A DNA stretch of 64,000 nucleotides from Nautilus pompilius (taxonomy: Eukaryota > Mollusca > Cephalopoda > Nautilida > Nautilidae): NCBI GenBank assembly GCA_018389105.1, contig JACATO010002144.1, forward strand, positions 124,001 to 188,000, written 5' to 3'. The notes below the pieces were generated by a model. That model had not been told where the DNA came from. It worked only from the letters and a program-made list of their open reading frames with translations, and searched no databases. Both the position numbers and the translations under genes were made by a program. Shown here one piece after another: positions 44,750 to 58,560 of this stretch (position 1 is the stretch's first letter; each line of letters opens with the position of its first letter).

Positions 44750-47700
44750 GCAGACTTTCACCTGCGAGTCTTGAAGCTACCTCTGTCACCCCTTTCTGCG
44801 CCTCAAGTGTTGTACAATTCCCCTGCTAGGTCATTATGATCTGGCTGAGCAAATGTACTATAATAACAAAAATTATTTAAATAATTGAATGTTGTATTCT
44901 GCCAATTGTTTTGCAATGAAATCTGATGGGTGTTGCACCTGCCTCTTGTGAAAACTTGTCAGGCCACAGGGTGGCTGCTACTAAGGTATGCCGTCGGAAC
45001 TAGGGATTTACATCCATATTGCTTTCTTTCAGTCAAAAAAAAAAGAGAGAAAATGAACATCACCGAAAACAAAAGGCAGATTGCCAAAAGCAAGCACCCT
45101 CCAATGTGTCTACATTCACGCAGATACCACCAGCCAAAGCAAAAATTTTTACATACTTCATAACTGTTATCCCGGCACAGACAGATAATTTGATTCAAAA
45201 ATATGGTGAACAAAAATTCTACCTACCAGGTATTCTACAGCTAAGCTGTGCTCCTGTCCAAAAACAGCAGCAGCTTCAAAGATAATCCTTCTGCTGGTAT
45301 TAGAATGGTTAAGAACCATTTGCAAAGTGGATATCCACAGGCTGCCAACCTTCACTTCTGTGTTAATGTTAATGCAGGTAATACTGCTGGAAACTAATCT
45401 TTGGACAGACGGTAATTGTAAGAGAACCTTTGCTGGCGATATGCCAAACATCATAGCCTACCTCAAAGAGAAAAGGAAAAAAAAAACGTTTTACGTGCTT
45501 AATATAAAGGGGGGGGGGCTTATAAAGCTGAGAGGATTAAAAATCTACGGTTTATTTGTTTAAGTCTTTTTTCCTAACTTTTGAAGATTAAAAATAATTC
45601 TTGCCATCAATTCTAAAACTTCCATGACGACCATGTTGTTTTGTTAACTCTCCATTTTTATATATTTTAAAAATCCATTATAGATAGAACTAATACTTTT
45701 CCATCAAATTCTAATTAGAATAAGTTAATACTATTTTTTTTTATAAAAACCATTTTCCAGTAGGCATCTTTTGTTGTTGTTTTTTAACATTAACCCTTTT
45801 AATGAAGTTAGTAAATTTAGCATGCAGAGTTATGTGGGTTTTCCACTTTCTACGTTGTAGTTTTTTTCAGCAATTTTAAATGCCCTTGAATTGGATTTTT
45901 TGTTGTTTTTTTTTGTGATTTGGGTTATGGCTGGAATAAGATTTTGCTCAGGTAATGCAGGCAGGCATCTGAAACTTGACACTTCAGGAAAACAGAGCCA
46001 GGCCGAGGCTGCAGCACAGCAGAGGACTTGGAGAAGTCTTGTATAGAAAGAGATCTCCAAGTCTATGGTAAGTAATGCTCAATTTCTCGCGCTGGCATCA
46101 TGAAAGGTGGTCCTCATTTCTGTGGGCGACTTCGATATCATGCAGGTATTTTTGCAGCCCATTATTAATGAATCTGGCCAGAAGTTTTCAAACAATGGAA
46201 CTGATGCGGTTTGGGGTAACAACGATAAAGTAGAAGCCAGGTAACGTCGGGATTCAGTAAAAAAGTGTCGCCCCCTGTCAGTAAGGCCGAGCATGTCTTT
46301 TCGTTGAATGGTTTCTTGTAATTTACCCAATGTTCTGTGTCTCAGAAGTAATCTCCAAGGGATATCTTGCAGCTATAATATATATCTACAGTTAGAAAGT
46401 GCAACAAGACCAAAAATATAACCAGGAGTCTGGATCATTTCGCTCCTATGGCTGCCAAAAGACAAATACAAAAAAAAAAATAAACTGCTTTACCTTATAA
46501 TATAAAGCATATCTTTTACAATAATATTATTCATTGCTCTATTCCAGAAATTTATTAGTACATATATTATAATAACAACAACGATGTATTATTATTTACT
46601 TTAAAGAATGAATTAAATGTGCAAGATGCTGGTGTGCTGATAACTAGCAGAATAGATACTCTGCTCGCATCAAATTTTGGAATTTACCCAATTGGCTCCA
46701 ATTATGTTGCTATCACAAGCTCTCAATAGTTCAGTTTGGTTCTGTCTTTTATTTTGGTAATAGATAGAAATATTTATTCTGCACTTGCTGATGAGCTCTG
46801 CTGTGCTTTGAATATCAACTGCAAAGACAGAATGGAGAATGGACTGCAATGAGCCTGCTAAATTTGATGATGGTGATAGTGAGGTCTCAGTAGGCCTGCT
46901 AATTCAAGGGTTGAAGCTGATTTCAACGATAATGAAGCAATTGTTGCCAGAGATGGCACAGGTTGAAAAACACTTAGTCTTTTCGTGTATCCAGAGCATG
47001 TTAACAATATAGATTTGCTAAATGAAGAAAAATACAGCTCCATCCTCTTCAGGAATGACAAAATATCATAATGTGCTTAACCCAATAAAGAAAGCCAAGA
47101 TAGTGCATACATTTCATTTGAAATATATTGGATTCTTTTAAGGTTATTACGTATTTTATCCTATAAAGGTCCTTGTTGGTATTTTGTGTTTGTAAGTTCT
47201 GCTGGTAGGATGTTTAAATATTGAAGAAACTGCAGTTTTATGGCATTTTTCATAAATGGATTATGTGATGGTAGTGGCATGCATGCACAATATGAACAAA
47301 ATGTATAAATAGTTTAATTCAATCCGGAAGAAAGATCTACGTACTTGCCATAATAATGCTATTAGAGTTCCTTGTGGATCCTTAATGGAAAATAGGTGGA
47401 AAGTGCAATGGAGACTTACTTTTTTAAAGAGCTGCTGCACACTGATGTATTGGAGGAGGAAAATCTGAAGCTCATCAGCCCCTATGATTTCACATTCATA
47501 TCACTACAGCGGGAATCCTGAAGTAAAGCCCTATTTATTGCTCATAGCTTGGCAGTCTCACATTTGGTTACACTGTGTTCCCAACTTTTGAAATCAAGGA
47601 ATGAAACATTTGGTAAGAAAACCATTGATGCTTTGCTAAAAGATTTCGCGTCCTGTATATTTAAATTAAAATGAGCAACTACTAGATGAGCTGATTGATA

Positions 47701-49680
47701 AGAAGATATCTTCACGATTGACCTTGCAAGTGTAGGAATACAGAAATGAGTCTTAATCAATAGTGAGTGTGGATATTTTTCTCTGAGTTGCTGAGCTGCC
47801 TCAGCAAATTTGTTCTCCCATTAAGATGAGCAAAATCTAAAGAAGTGTGAGCATAGCAAAAGCTATTTTGCTCCTAAAATGATTCATGAGATGCAATCAG
47901 GCTTTTTTATTGTTGGTCGTTTTAAATTCTGCTTCTTAGTTCAGCGTCAGGGATAGAAATCATGATGATGTGATTCCATTAATGATGGCACTAATTGAAG
48001 AGATAACAACATATGTTTAGTAAACACTTAGCTTTGCAATTCTCCAGCCACCATGTTAAAAAAAACAAACTAAAATACAATATTTAAAAAAATCAATAAT
48101 TTTCTTCACTACAAATTTCTTGTATTTTATTAAATTCTGCTTAAAAAAGGTTTACCTGCAATTTTTTTTTTTTTTTAAAATTATTGCCTTGGGTGGTAGG
48201 CTAATGTAGTGTCTTCACTCATTATGGTTGCTGCTGCAGTTTAGCTTCTAAGGGGGATCTAAGTGTTTGATTTTCCTTTTCTTCCCACCGTTAATCAGGA
48301 TATTTCTGGTTGGTAGTGGTGGTCAGTGCCTGCAATAAGTCATTCTGGTTCCAACACTATAATCCTCTTAAGACAGATACCAGATGCACAGATGTTGACC
48401 AGATTCAAATCCATCATCACAACAGAAGATTCCCAACAAAGAAATAAAAAAACACCAGCTGGCATATTTAATTTTGTTGTTGTGTTGATGCTGCTGCTGC
48501 CTTGTCAGGCATATTTTTTTCTTTTGCACTGAAAATAACCTAGCATTATACTGAGTAATTTAAAACAACAACAACAAGAAACAAATCTAATGTGATACTT
48601 ATTAAGATGTATGTATTTTGTAACTGACATCTTTCACAATAAGGCACCCTTCAAGTAGAAACCATAGCACAATTTCTCTGTCTCTCTCCCTCTCTCTCCA
48701 TCTCTCTTTCTAGTGGCTTTCTTCTTCAGCATATATGACAGCGTGTCGCTATAGTCAGCTTGATAGACCATTCCCCTATGAAGACCTCATTATTTGTTAG
48801 ACAATAACTTATTTAGTTTGGATACAAAAACCTGTGTGTGCTTTCACAATCAATGACTTCTTGTCTTTAAACAAACCATTGTGGTAGCTAATTAGTGCAC
48901 ACACTGAATGGACATTACCTTTTTACTTCCCTTTTTTTGTGGTCAATTGTTCTATGCCCAGACCAACTTCACCATCAAAGCCCCCCTACAGCCATCCAAA
49001 CAAAACTCAGTGAATTGATTGATATTGGTTTTGATCATTGAATGGGATGGTAAATGTTTCATTCAGTTTTCCTGCCAATAAAAAAATATGCAATTAGTTT
49101 AAAAGAAAAATTACTAACTTCTTATATGGAGGGTTTGTTTTCATTAACAGAATTTTCTTTGTTCTCTTTATAAAATAACAGTCCACAATTTTGGCCATCT
49201 TCAGACATTTATATTCTATCACAAACTTACCCACTTATCTTGCCACTTCCCTAAATACCCCGGTAGTATGAGCTTCTGTCATTGTTACATTTTCGTATAG
49301 AGAAGAATTGTTCTTTTTTTCTTATTTTAACCACAATTTAATTTCTTTTTTGTTTTCTATTTTTTTTTTTCAGGTAAATTAATAATTTATGTTCTTAGTC
49401 TGACAAACCTAGGACTTGTCAAGGGGACATAACTCTATTTGAATATACTACAGTAACTGTACGATATCAGTTATGGCGCTTACTTTTACTTTATTAATTT
49501 CTGTTTTTTTCTTTGTTTGGGGGCTCAGTCAACAAAACAAATTATTATAGATGTGAAAATCGATTCTTAGGAGTTTCTTTTCTTTTCTTTTTTTTTTCAT
49601 TTTCCATCATCTTCAGAGTTGACACAAATGACCCAGAATCCAGAAAATAAGGCACTTTGTCATGGATGCTATAAAATATG
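44750..49680. other. Intergenic DNA without recognised gene
   Basis: AT-rich, with a CT-rich tract (48676-48710) and poly-T runs. Open frames at 44959-45454, 46079-46330 and 47542-47760 show no family signature and no splice logic linking them. Probably repeat debris. Confidence 0.4.
48676..48710. repeat. CT-rich simple repeat
   Basis: TCTCTCTCC-type pyrimidine repeat of about 35 bp with minor interruptions. Confidence 0.85.
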
Positions 49681-49689
49681 GGCTTTAGC

Positions 49690-49714
49690 AATAATAATAA
49701 TAATAATAATAATA

Positions 49715-49755
<41 letters not shown>

Positions 49756-49893
49756 TAATAATAATAGTAATAATAATAATAATAATAATAGTAATAATAG
49801 TAATAATAATAATAAAATAATAATATAATAATAATAATATAATAATAATAATATAATAATAATAATAATATAATAATAATAATAATAATAATA
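49690..49893. repeat. (AAT)n microsatellite, about 200 bp
   Basis: Near-continuous ATA/AAT trinucleotides broken by occasional AATATAAT and AGT variants. The variants punctuate the array at irregular spacing. On the minus strand it reads as a spurious open frame of tyrosine and isoleucine. Confidence 0.98.
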
Positions 49894-52480
49894 GTTGTCT
49901 GGATATTTAAATTAAACTTTGATGAGATAGTTTCATTTAATGGCATCTTATTCTAGGTTTGATGTCTCTGATATATTTAGCGATTTTGTTAAGACAGTCA
50001 GTTTCATTTTAACCTACTTAAAACTAAATATAATTTTAATAAGTAAAAATTTTAAAAAGCTGTAGAGCTTTAAGGTCAAACTACAATATCAAAAAAATAT
50101 CAATTTATATATTTTAAGTCAAAATATTGATATTGTAATATTAACCACATGTTGTTTTTTTTTTTGGAAAAAAAAAGAAGGCTGGAATACTCTGTCCCAG
50201 GAAAAAGATATTTGTAAAATTGTAGAGATTTTAAATAATATGTTTCTTTTTTAAAGAAAAGAAAAAGCTTGGTTTTTGTAAGGAAGAATGAAGTACAGAC
50301 ACGATGATGTGCTATCAGGAAAGAACAACAGCCATCACTGCCGCAAAATGGGTTAAATAAATTGGTACCACTACTAGACTTTTGGGTAACTGTGACACCT
50401 GAGGTCGCTGAATGTATACCTGTGCAATTACTGATGCTGCATGTAGCAGACTTTGAAAAAAAAAAAAAAACAGCTTTGTATTTTCACTTATGGATTCTTA
50501 TACTTTTGCTTCAACTTCATCCTTCATCACAATTTGCTTTGCTAACACTGACTTGTGGCAGTCTCTGAAGGAACGCTGAAATCTATGCAGCTTTAGCACA
50601 TAATGCTACTAGTTGTGGTTTGACAGAATCATGAATGCCTTTAAAAAGTATAAACGAAGATTTCCTTGCTGATACTTTAAAAGCTGTTATTTTGCTTTTT
50701 TTGAATAGGAAAGGTAATGTCCAGAACCCATATGAATACCAAGCAGCACACCATCTTGAACAACCAGGGCACGCACACACACACACACAGTTGTTTATGC
50801 TCATCTTGACAGTAGATATAGTGTCTTGCCTGTACATTTTTAAAAGTTTCAAAAGTTTAGATGTTAGAATTTCTTTTACAATACATGATAGTTATATTTC
50901 TACTTAAAAATGCTTTTAATTACAGATTAATTTGAGCCAGTAATTTTTTCCTGTACATCAAATGTCAACAAGGGAGACAACTGTGCTAAAAAAATAATGT
51001 AGTGACACAGTTATCTATTAGAAAGCATTGCCCAATCCCATTCCACACTGAGGCTGTGTGTTCCTGACTTCAGTAACAAAATCCCTATTAGAACTCTTCA
51101 TTTTCTAGATGTGGTGTGGGGGTAAAAAACTCACGTAGTCATTACTATAGTAGTGGCATTTGCCTCGGGGAACATTGCGATAATATTCACCAATGATGCA
51201 TGAGAGATGTCAAGATCTTTGGTAATCCCTTGTAGACTCCAACCACACTTTGAATAGTCAACTTCAGGTGTGAATGAAAAATTATAGCAAGATCCACCTG
51301 TCTTCAGCATGATGAGAGGGCACACTGCTTTTCTGGCCATGGCCATATTAATATAGCAAAGCACTAAACACCTGCGGTTTTTTCATTCTAATCTTCATAG
51401 AGAATCTATTCTTCAGAACTTTTAGCCCAGTACATTAAAAAAGAATTTATTGCTGTTGTTTCACATATCAGGAATCAAAGATACTTATCAATTCTCTCAT
51501 GTTATTTCAGTAAATAATACAATAGCACTACATAGGTTTGGTTTTTTAGCTGAGTAACACAGAATGGTATGCATATATATTTAATTCACTCTTAAAAATT
51601 GGACTATGTGGCTGTAGAATCTAGAAATGTAAGCCTGTACTCTATATTTGCTGGATTTACATATCAAACAATATACAATTATATTTTCAAAAATTCTCAG
51701 TTGTTTGCATTTTTTTATGTCTCCTAAAATCTTGGTACTGGGTTGGTACTGTCTGCAACTACCAAGTCGCATGGTTCCCCATGCTCTTCCCTATCAGCCA
51801 TTTTGTAGTGGGTTCCCTTACATCTCTAATCAACAGTCCTATTAGGATCCCCCCCAACTGGATCCCAGTCTCTGATATGTGTCGTCAGCATCCTGTTGCC
51901 AGCATTTTGGAAAAATAGTCTCTCCTAATGCTCAGAGTGCCATAACAATACAAGCCGCCAGCTTTTTATTTTTTTATTCGTGTACTGCTCATGTCTCTTG
52001 TTGACCTTTTTTCTTTTTATCCCAAGTTTTGTGACAGATGAGCGGGAAGGATTTTTAGATGTGTGCAAACAGTGGTTTGCCATTCTAATGGGAAGGAACA
52101 CAATGGCTGTCTGGTGAGTCAGAGCTGAAACATCAAAGAGATAGATATTAGGTAAAACAATCTTGTTCAGGTCAATCAATAACATCTAAAACGTCGAAGT
52201 AGACTTGGAAAAAATTTAAAAGCAAAGATGAAACTGTCGATGATGTTTCTCCAATGACAGAATTCAAGCACAAATTGTTTATAACCCTCAACTAAAATTA
52301 GTAGTACAGTGAATGTGTAAATTAACTTTAGGTGGTGAGAGAAACAGAAAAAATTATGTCTAGAATGTTCTGTGTAACAGCATCAAGTGCTATAACATAA
52401 TTATTATGAGTTTTCATTTTTTCATTTTTTCAGTAGTTAAAAGTGTAAATATTTCAGTTAGATTTCTATCCAGCATGCAA
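49894..52480. other. Intergenic DNA with one possible transposase helix-turn-helix
   Basis: AT-rich. The minus-strand frame at 51364-51131 contains CGWSLQGITKDLDISHASLV, which resembles the second helix-turn-helix of mariner/SETMAR-type transposases (...W.I..IA..L.ISHGSV..I). No catalytic residues are seen nearby. The frames at 50362-50907 are unrecognised. Confidence 0.35.
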
Positions 52481-52489
52481 ATATGGTAA

Positions 52490-52550
52490 GGTAGCTGGTG
52501 GACCAGGGGTTAGGCTGCTAAGCCAAAGAGCCCATGTTCGGGGTGACCTT
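52490..52550 (+). repeat. tRNA-like SINE head (candidate)
   Basis: GTAGCTGGTGGACCAGGGGT resembles an A-box region and, after AGCCAAAGAGCC, ATGTTCGGGGT resembles a B box. The fold is plausible for a tRNA-derived SINE head, but the boundaries are not visible. Confidence 0.3.
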
Positions 52551-55262
52551 GGTGCGGCATGGTTCGTGAAACTGGTCGTCTGGATTTCCTTCAGGCAGAG
52601 ACTTTTGTGTATTTCAATTCGGTACAGGGTTTACCCGTTTGTTACTGTAATGCTGGCATCTCTAAGAAGATATTGTGCTAGGAACTTGCATCTGATGCAA
52701 GGTGTTACAGATAATTTAAAAAAAAAACAAAACACCAAAACACACAATGTGTTGTTTCGGTAGGAACTAGAGCTTTGCTGCATAAGCTAATTCCTGGCAT
52801 TTGGCGCTAACAAATGGGTCAGGAAAGAGATAAGAAAAAATTCCCCATCCACAATCCTGATATTTTGGTGATGAACAATTTTAAGGATGCAACTTACGGC
52901 CAAATCTGATGGTTTACAGGTTATTGTGGAATAGAAAAAATGCATAACAGTTTGCTGACCTGACTAGGAGATACAACCAGCTAGTGAAAGGTCGCCAGCT
53001 ATGCAGCTGAGTGAAAATCATTAGTCCAGGTGACAACGATACTTTCTCTAGTCTATTTTATTTAAAAAAAAATAAATAAAACAATAAATTCCAAGCTGCT
53101 TTACAGTTTATACTCTTCAAAGAAATTTAATTTGGTGAAATATAAATTTCACTATAAATCAGATTGTGTATATAGGCAATTTGCATCAGCTGGTATCTGA
53201 ATTATACAGAATGCTATCACTATAATAAAGTAGTATGTGGTTTACTTTCATTTTAATACACAAAGATTTACTCTATACTTTACAGTTCATATTGTTGTTA
53301 ATCTTTGGCATTCAAAAAAAAAAATATATTGGTTAATTTTCCAGGCCTGCTATAGTTCACTACTGCTACCATGGCAACAAGCATGTGTTGCTGACACAAA
53401 CTGTTTAAATTTATAGAGTGGGAGACATTTTAGAGATTAAATTCCGGGTCATACAGTTGTTATACCAGCTCAAAAGTTTTCTGTTGAAAAAAAAGTAAAA
53501 TAAAGAGAGATAAAAAAAATGCAATGAATTAATTACAAGATTTCAAAATAAATCATATGTATTACAATGTTTAAACATTTGAATTATTCAGAATTACTAA
53601 CTTTGCTTAATTAAGATAATATTGCAGAAAGTCATTTTGAATGTTTCCTCATCACCTTGTTGGTAGGAGACAATGTGGTAAGTTGCTATAGCACCCAGGG
53701 CTATAATCAGTACCATTTGCTTTAACTCTTGATCAAAGCTAAAAGCACATGACATCAGTTATAGCTCAGCTCTATATGTAAGTAGGAATTAGTTTACCCC
53801 TTGGAACAACTAACTTTGGTCTTCTTCCCCAGTAGCAACTAAACTAATAATCCTATAAAGTATAAAGTTTATTTAAGAATTTCCTTATCACCTCAGTACT
53901 AGTAACTCAAATATTTAACTTGTTTTTCAACAGTCTGTTGCCACCATCAGGACAAGTCCACAGAACAACCATTTAATTATCAGTGATGTTTATATACAGC
54001 AGAGACACTTTTATCTTGATGGATTATACAAGCAGCCATAAACCCGTCTTAAATCCATGACCCTTTGATTGCTGAGTTTTTAATGAAGGTTTTGGCTAAC
54101 ACCTTAGTCCACTGCACCAGATGCATAACCAGAGTGATGCAGGAAAAGATGATGAATTTTTTTATCATCAGTAAATTTCTGCAGAATCAAAAGGAAGGAG
54201 ACTGTGCAAAGCTGCCACATCAGCTCACACCTAACACATTTTACCTTGGCCTGGTCTCAAAGACACTAATACATATTTAAATAAAGAAAGAAAAAAAAAA
54301 GCTTCATTCTAAAAATTTATTCTCATAAAGATGATATTTCATTTTAAAGAAATATACATTATAAAAAAAAGAAAAATAAACTTCTGAATTAAACGGTTAA
54401 ATAGAAAGATTTTCTCTTAGCCACAATAATTTTTTTTAAAAAAATTGTTTAAATTAATTTAAAATCTCATGTTTTGGAAAAAAAAATTAACAATCAAATC
54501 AGAAGAAAGAACATATTGTGGTTTAGCTTTTTAGCTAGATTCTCCTCCCACCTTGCTAAACTTTCTTTGCAAAGTGTTCAACTAATAACCATATTGTGAA
54601 ATAAATATCAAGATAATTCTCTTTAATCTCACCAAACTCATAATCCAATAGTCTATCCAAAGGTATTCCTCCAATCTTCCATTTATTCGGAAACAATAAA
54701 ACATTTTGAAATTGTTTTTGCGAACCTTGCATTGAACCTACAGACAGTTCTGATGTACAGTTGATTAGCTGCATAGCAAAATACTCTTCTAGAGACCCGA
54801 TTTGCAATTTCCAAGAACTGGCCAATCTAAACTTTCAAGATCGCTGGGCTGGGCTTTGAAAAAGTTTATATTTCTTTATTGGGATGACAAGTCTGCAGAA
54901 AGAGAAATAAACTGAAGAAACAGCTGGGTTTTAAATTGTGATCTGAATAGTAGACACCAGCAAGCAAAGTACTAGAGACATGCAAAACTAGACCATGCTC
55001 TAGAACATTGTAATCTCTCTTTCTTTTGCAAGAATTCCGTGAAGTTTATCAGGTCTTCAGATAAATAACCAGCAGAACAACCCCATTGTGTTCATGTTTT
55101 ATCATCTTACTTAAAAATATGGCAAACGCATCTCCATATGCTTTTCTCTGCCCTTTTTTCTAACTCATTCGTCACCTAGAACCAAATGTTTTAGTTCCTG
55201 CTCTTATCCAACTACAACACACTGAAGCATCACCCCAAGGTATAGTTCTGAAGCTGCTTGGG
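52551..55262. other. Intergenic DNA, nothing recognised
   Basis: AT-rich with several A and T runs. The open frames at 54065-54280 and 54556-54825 show no known motifs. Confidence 0.45.
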
Positions 55263-55599
55263 TCAGTTGAGTTGCTTTTTCTTGATTCCATGTTTAAGCA
55301 AAGACTTTTTATAACCTTTCTTAACTATTCTTTTGGTGGTAGAGGTTGAGATGCTAACAGTTGCAGAAGAATTGTGATCAGAAGTTAAACTACCTGTCAT
55401 GACAGGGTTTGTTCTAAACTTCTGAACCAACAACCTACCTCCCTGTTCATCACTTTTTTTTTTTTTTGCTTTTCTTTGGGCTTCATTGTAGACTAGCTCT
55501 GATTTTCCCCACAATTTTCCATCAGGATTAACCTTCTTTCAGAAGGGCCGTAATGGCTCACAGCCTTATTTCATATGGAATATCACTTCCAGGCGCCAT
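55263..55599 (-). pseudogene. Tc1-type transposase N-terminal fossil
   Basis: Starting at 55599 the minus strand reads MAPGSDIPYEIRL, a stop, then AITALLKEG, like a Tc1 first helix-turn-helix. A shifted frame gives SDEQGGRLLVQKF in the GRP linker position and SISTSTTKRIVKKGYKK, like the second helix-turn-helix (VS..TV.R.L...GY). The catalytic half is absent or unrecognisable downstream. An A-rich run near 55455 may have caused the shift. Confidence 0.45.
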
Positions 55600-55619
55600 T
55601 TTAATTTGCCAAACAAAGC

Positions 55620-56550
55620 AATAGCAGATCATTGGCATTGCTACAAAGGTGTAGTGTGGCCAAACAGTTAATCAAATCAGCATAAGAAATGGTTTAAGAC
55701 AAATGCAATAACACTGTGCCATCAGTAAAACTAAATTTAACGATGCGGAAATGATCTCTTGAATGCATAATTGCACAAAAATCTTGAAGTGATAACAACA
55801 TCACTATTATTGGTTTATATGTTCTGATACACGGTTTAATAGATTTTCAATGCTTTCTTATTTTGTTGTATTTTATTAACAATAAAGTTTAGAAAAAATC
55901 TAATTAATGTGTTTCCATGTGGCAGACTCATAATTTTGAATGCCAAACTTAATTAATAACAGAAGATAAATAACTAATTGTCTTTTCGATTTTGATTAAC
56001 TCAATATGTCTGACTTGTATCACCATTATTTCATAATCTTTTGAAATCATAGCACAACCTACCTGCAAAAAAGAGAGAAAAAATGGCAACATAAGGGTAG
56101 CTGCTGGAACATACTTTTTTAAGTAATATATATCTAGGGTATATTTCTAGGTAAAAAGACAGGTTTTCAGAACTGTAATTGGATTTTAACTCCCAAATGG
56201 ATAAAAGCGGGAAAAACAGTATTCATGAGAAAAATCATGGTAAATCTGTAAGGGTAATTACTTAATTAGGAATTCCTCCAGTGATCCAGGGTATTATCTA
56301 TAATATAAGGAGGCAATTATAAAGCAATAAGCAAGTGCTAGTGATTTACTTCCTAAATTATATGAACTCAAGTTTCTTCTACCATCTGTATGGCACAGAT
56401 AACATATTTGATAATGGTCTTTAGATTGTTTGTCCTAAATTATGCATACAAATACAAAAGGGAAAGTTTGGATTGCATCGTTAAATTTAAATGGAAATTT
56501 GCATTCCACATTTTTTATCACTGGGAATTAATTTGCTGAAAGCAATTGTG
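55620..56550. other. Intergenic DNA leading into the LINE fossil
   Basis: AT-rich. It may include the decayed start of the LINE endonuclease (about 56250 on), but no motif is clear before 56590. Confidence 0.35.
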
Positions 56551-56579
56551 AAGAACTGTATCCTGGTAAAATAACTTCC

Positions 56580-58560
56580 TGCAGGCACCATGTCTATCTC
56601 AGTCCTATCGGTAATAACAAAAATAATAGCATTCTGCAACTTGTTAGAAACATTAAATTTTAAAAAAAATTAATTATCTAATTTCAGGAGACTAACTATC
56701 CTGATATAAACATAAAAGGGTAACAGTTTGAGTTTGTTTTACTTGTAAATAATTTCTGGTCCAATAAAGGGGTACTGTGAGATTTAGCATTCATTTCCAG
56801 CGATGATGCTATGCTTAGATAAAGCATTCTGCTACCACTGGATAATAGCGATTACACTTCTCTAAAATGTATGAAATATGGAAATTTATTGACTTATAAA
56901 ACAGAAACAATGGACTTGAATTGAGAAATGATGCAGGTTTAAAATGAGTACAATAAAAGGAATTAATGGGAAACCTTTAGACCTTGATAATGTTAATGAA
57001 GAATTGGAAGGCATTTCCACTCAATATTAACTGAAAGGGGATATAAGTTTATTACACAAATATTATTTATTAAATGTAGGAGCTAAAATGGGCAACTAGC
57101 AAAATTATCAGCAAACTCCCAAAACAAAAAGTATATGAAATAGATAAAAGTATTAACGTAGAAAATTATCAGAATTCAAAACTATTTTTCTCTTTTTAAA
57201 AAAAGGGTTCTATTAAGGTAATTCAAAATGCAAAAATGAATTTGGAGAAAATGTTTGCCAGTAATATTTAGATTTATTGCAAAGACTTTTATTCACATAT
57301 GAACTCAAGAAGGGAATGGATGAAACTGAGCCTTATTAAGAACTTTGACGATGAATTTTTGTGACAGAAAAAGCTTAAATTCTCACCTGTTATTCTCTTA
57401 ATTTTTTGTCTTAAAAAAAAACAAATTTAATTCACAGGTAGAGCGAAGTTCTAAAGGATGCATTAATGCAACAGCCATTACAGAAAATATAACGTATAAG
57501 CTAAGTCACTTAAATGAAATAATACTGTAGGGCCTGATAATATTCCTCCAAGAATACTAAAAGAAACTGTAGTCCATTTGTAAACGTTTAGCTGTTTTCT
57601 TTATTTCATCAAAAGTCCTCTTCCCATTTATAGAAAACTGCAAAATTTCAAAAATAAAAAGGCGATACAACTGATCGCATATTTATAGGCCAGATAGTTT
57701 AACCTCAGTGGTATCTAAGCTTTATGATTTTATATTAACAACATCTTACAAGATCAGTTAAAAGATCTTTCCCTGGATCTTCTAGAATTTTTGGATGACC
57801 TAATTAAGGCAGTAGATGGTAGAAATAATTTTGCTTATTTAAACTTTAGTAAAGTTTTGGATAAAGTTCCACCCATATAACTAATAAGAGAAGTTAAGGG
57901 GACAGGTGGGTATGTGGTACACAAGTGGATAGAAAATTCTCAGAAAACAAGACAATTTTCAGAATTAATGACGAATCCTCACATAAACTAGTGTGGCACA
58001 GGGTTCACTTTTTGGTTCACTGTTGTTTTCGATTTATGCAAATAGTGTAGTAGATCTTAATATAAAAGTTTACAGATGACACTAAAATAAATTTTCAGAT
58101 AAATTTGACTAAATTAACATTGAATTGATCAGTTAAGTGGAAAAGGAATTTAATGCCAAAAAATGCGAAGCAAGCCAAACAGGAATTTGACATCATTATA
58201 AAGGTGAAATTAAATCAAAAGATGTAATATAAAGAAGAAGAAAAGATCCAGAAGGAGGATTTCAACTGGAATCTAAAATGTAAAGAACAGCCCATTTTAG
58301 TTGCAAACAAAGCCAACAGAAAGTTAGGAGTAATTAACCAGAGTAGCAAACAATAAAAAAAAAGTTTTAGGTCATTTGCATAAACAGTTGATTCATCTAC
58401 ATCTAGAAAAAGTTAAGTGGGCATGGAAACCTTAATTAAGAATATTGATTTATTTTATAGACCACCAAATAGAGTAGATGGAACGTTTTCAGGTCTTCTG
58501 AGCATACTGAACAATTAAAAATCCATCAAATTTTGCAAGCAGACTTTTTAAACTGACAAT
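56580..58560 (+). mobile_element. CR1-clade LINE fossil (endonuclease and reverse transcriptase)
   Basis: In plus-strand order: VYLSPIGNNKNNSILQLVRN (56590) and ETNYPDIN (56690) for the endonuclease GDFNYPDINW block; LAFISSDDA (56783) near its C-terminus; KDFYSHMNSRREWMK (57282) in the linker; GPDNIPPRILKE (57531) opening the reverse transcriptase; FAYLNFSKVLDKVPP (57828) for the YLDF.KAFDKVPH motif; FTDDTKI (58069-58089) for the catalytic FADD; and ANKANRKLGVI then LHKQLIHLHLEKVKWAW (58305-58425). All lie in the right order across shifting frames. It is a dead, 5'-decayed copy. ORF1 and the 3' end are not identifiable. Confidence 0.85.

Noticed and set aside
49545..49946. 133-residue minus-strand open frame
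   Set aside because: It is a translation of the AAT microsatellite (Tyr/Ile/Leu runs).
50583..50907. Overlapping open frames of about 90 residues on both strands
   Set aside because: They include a CA repeat and have no recognisable domain or splice context.
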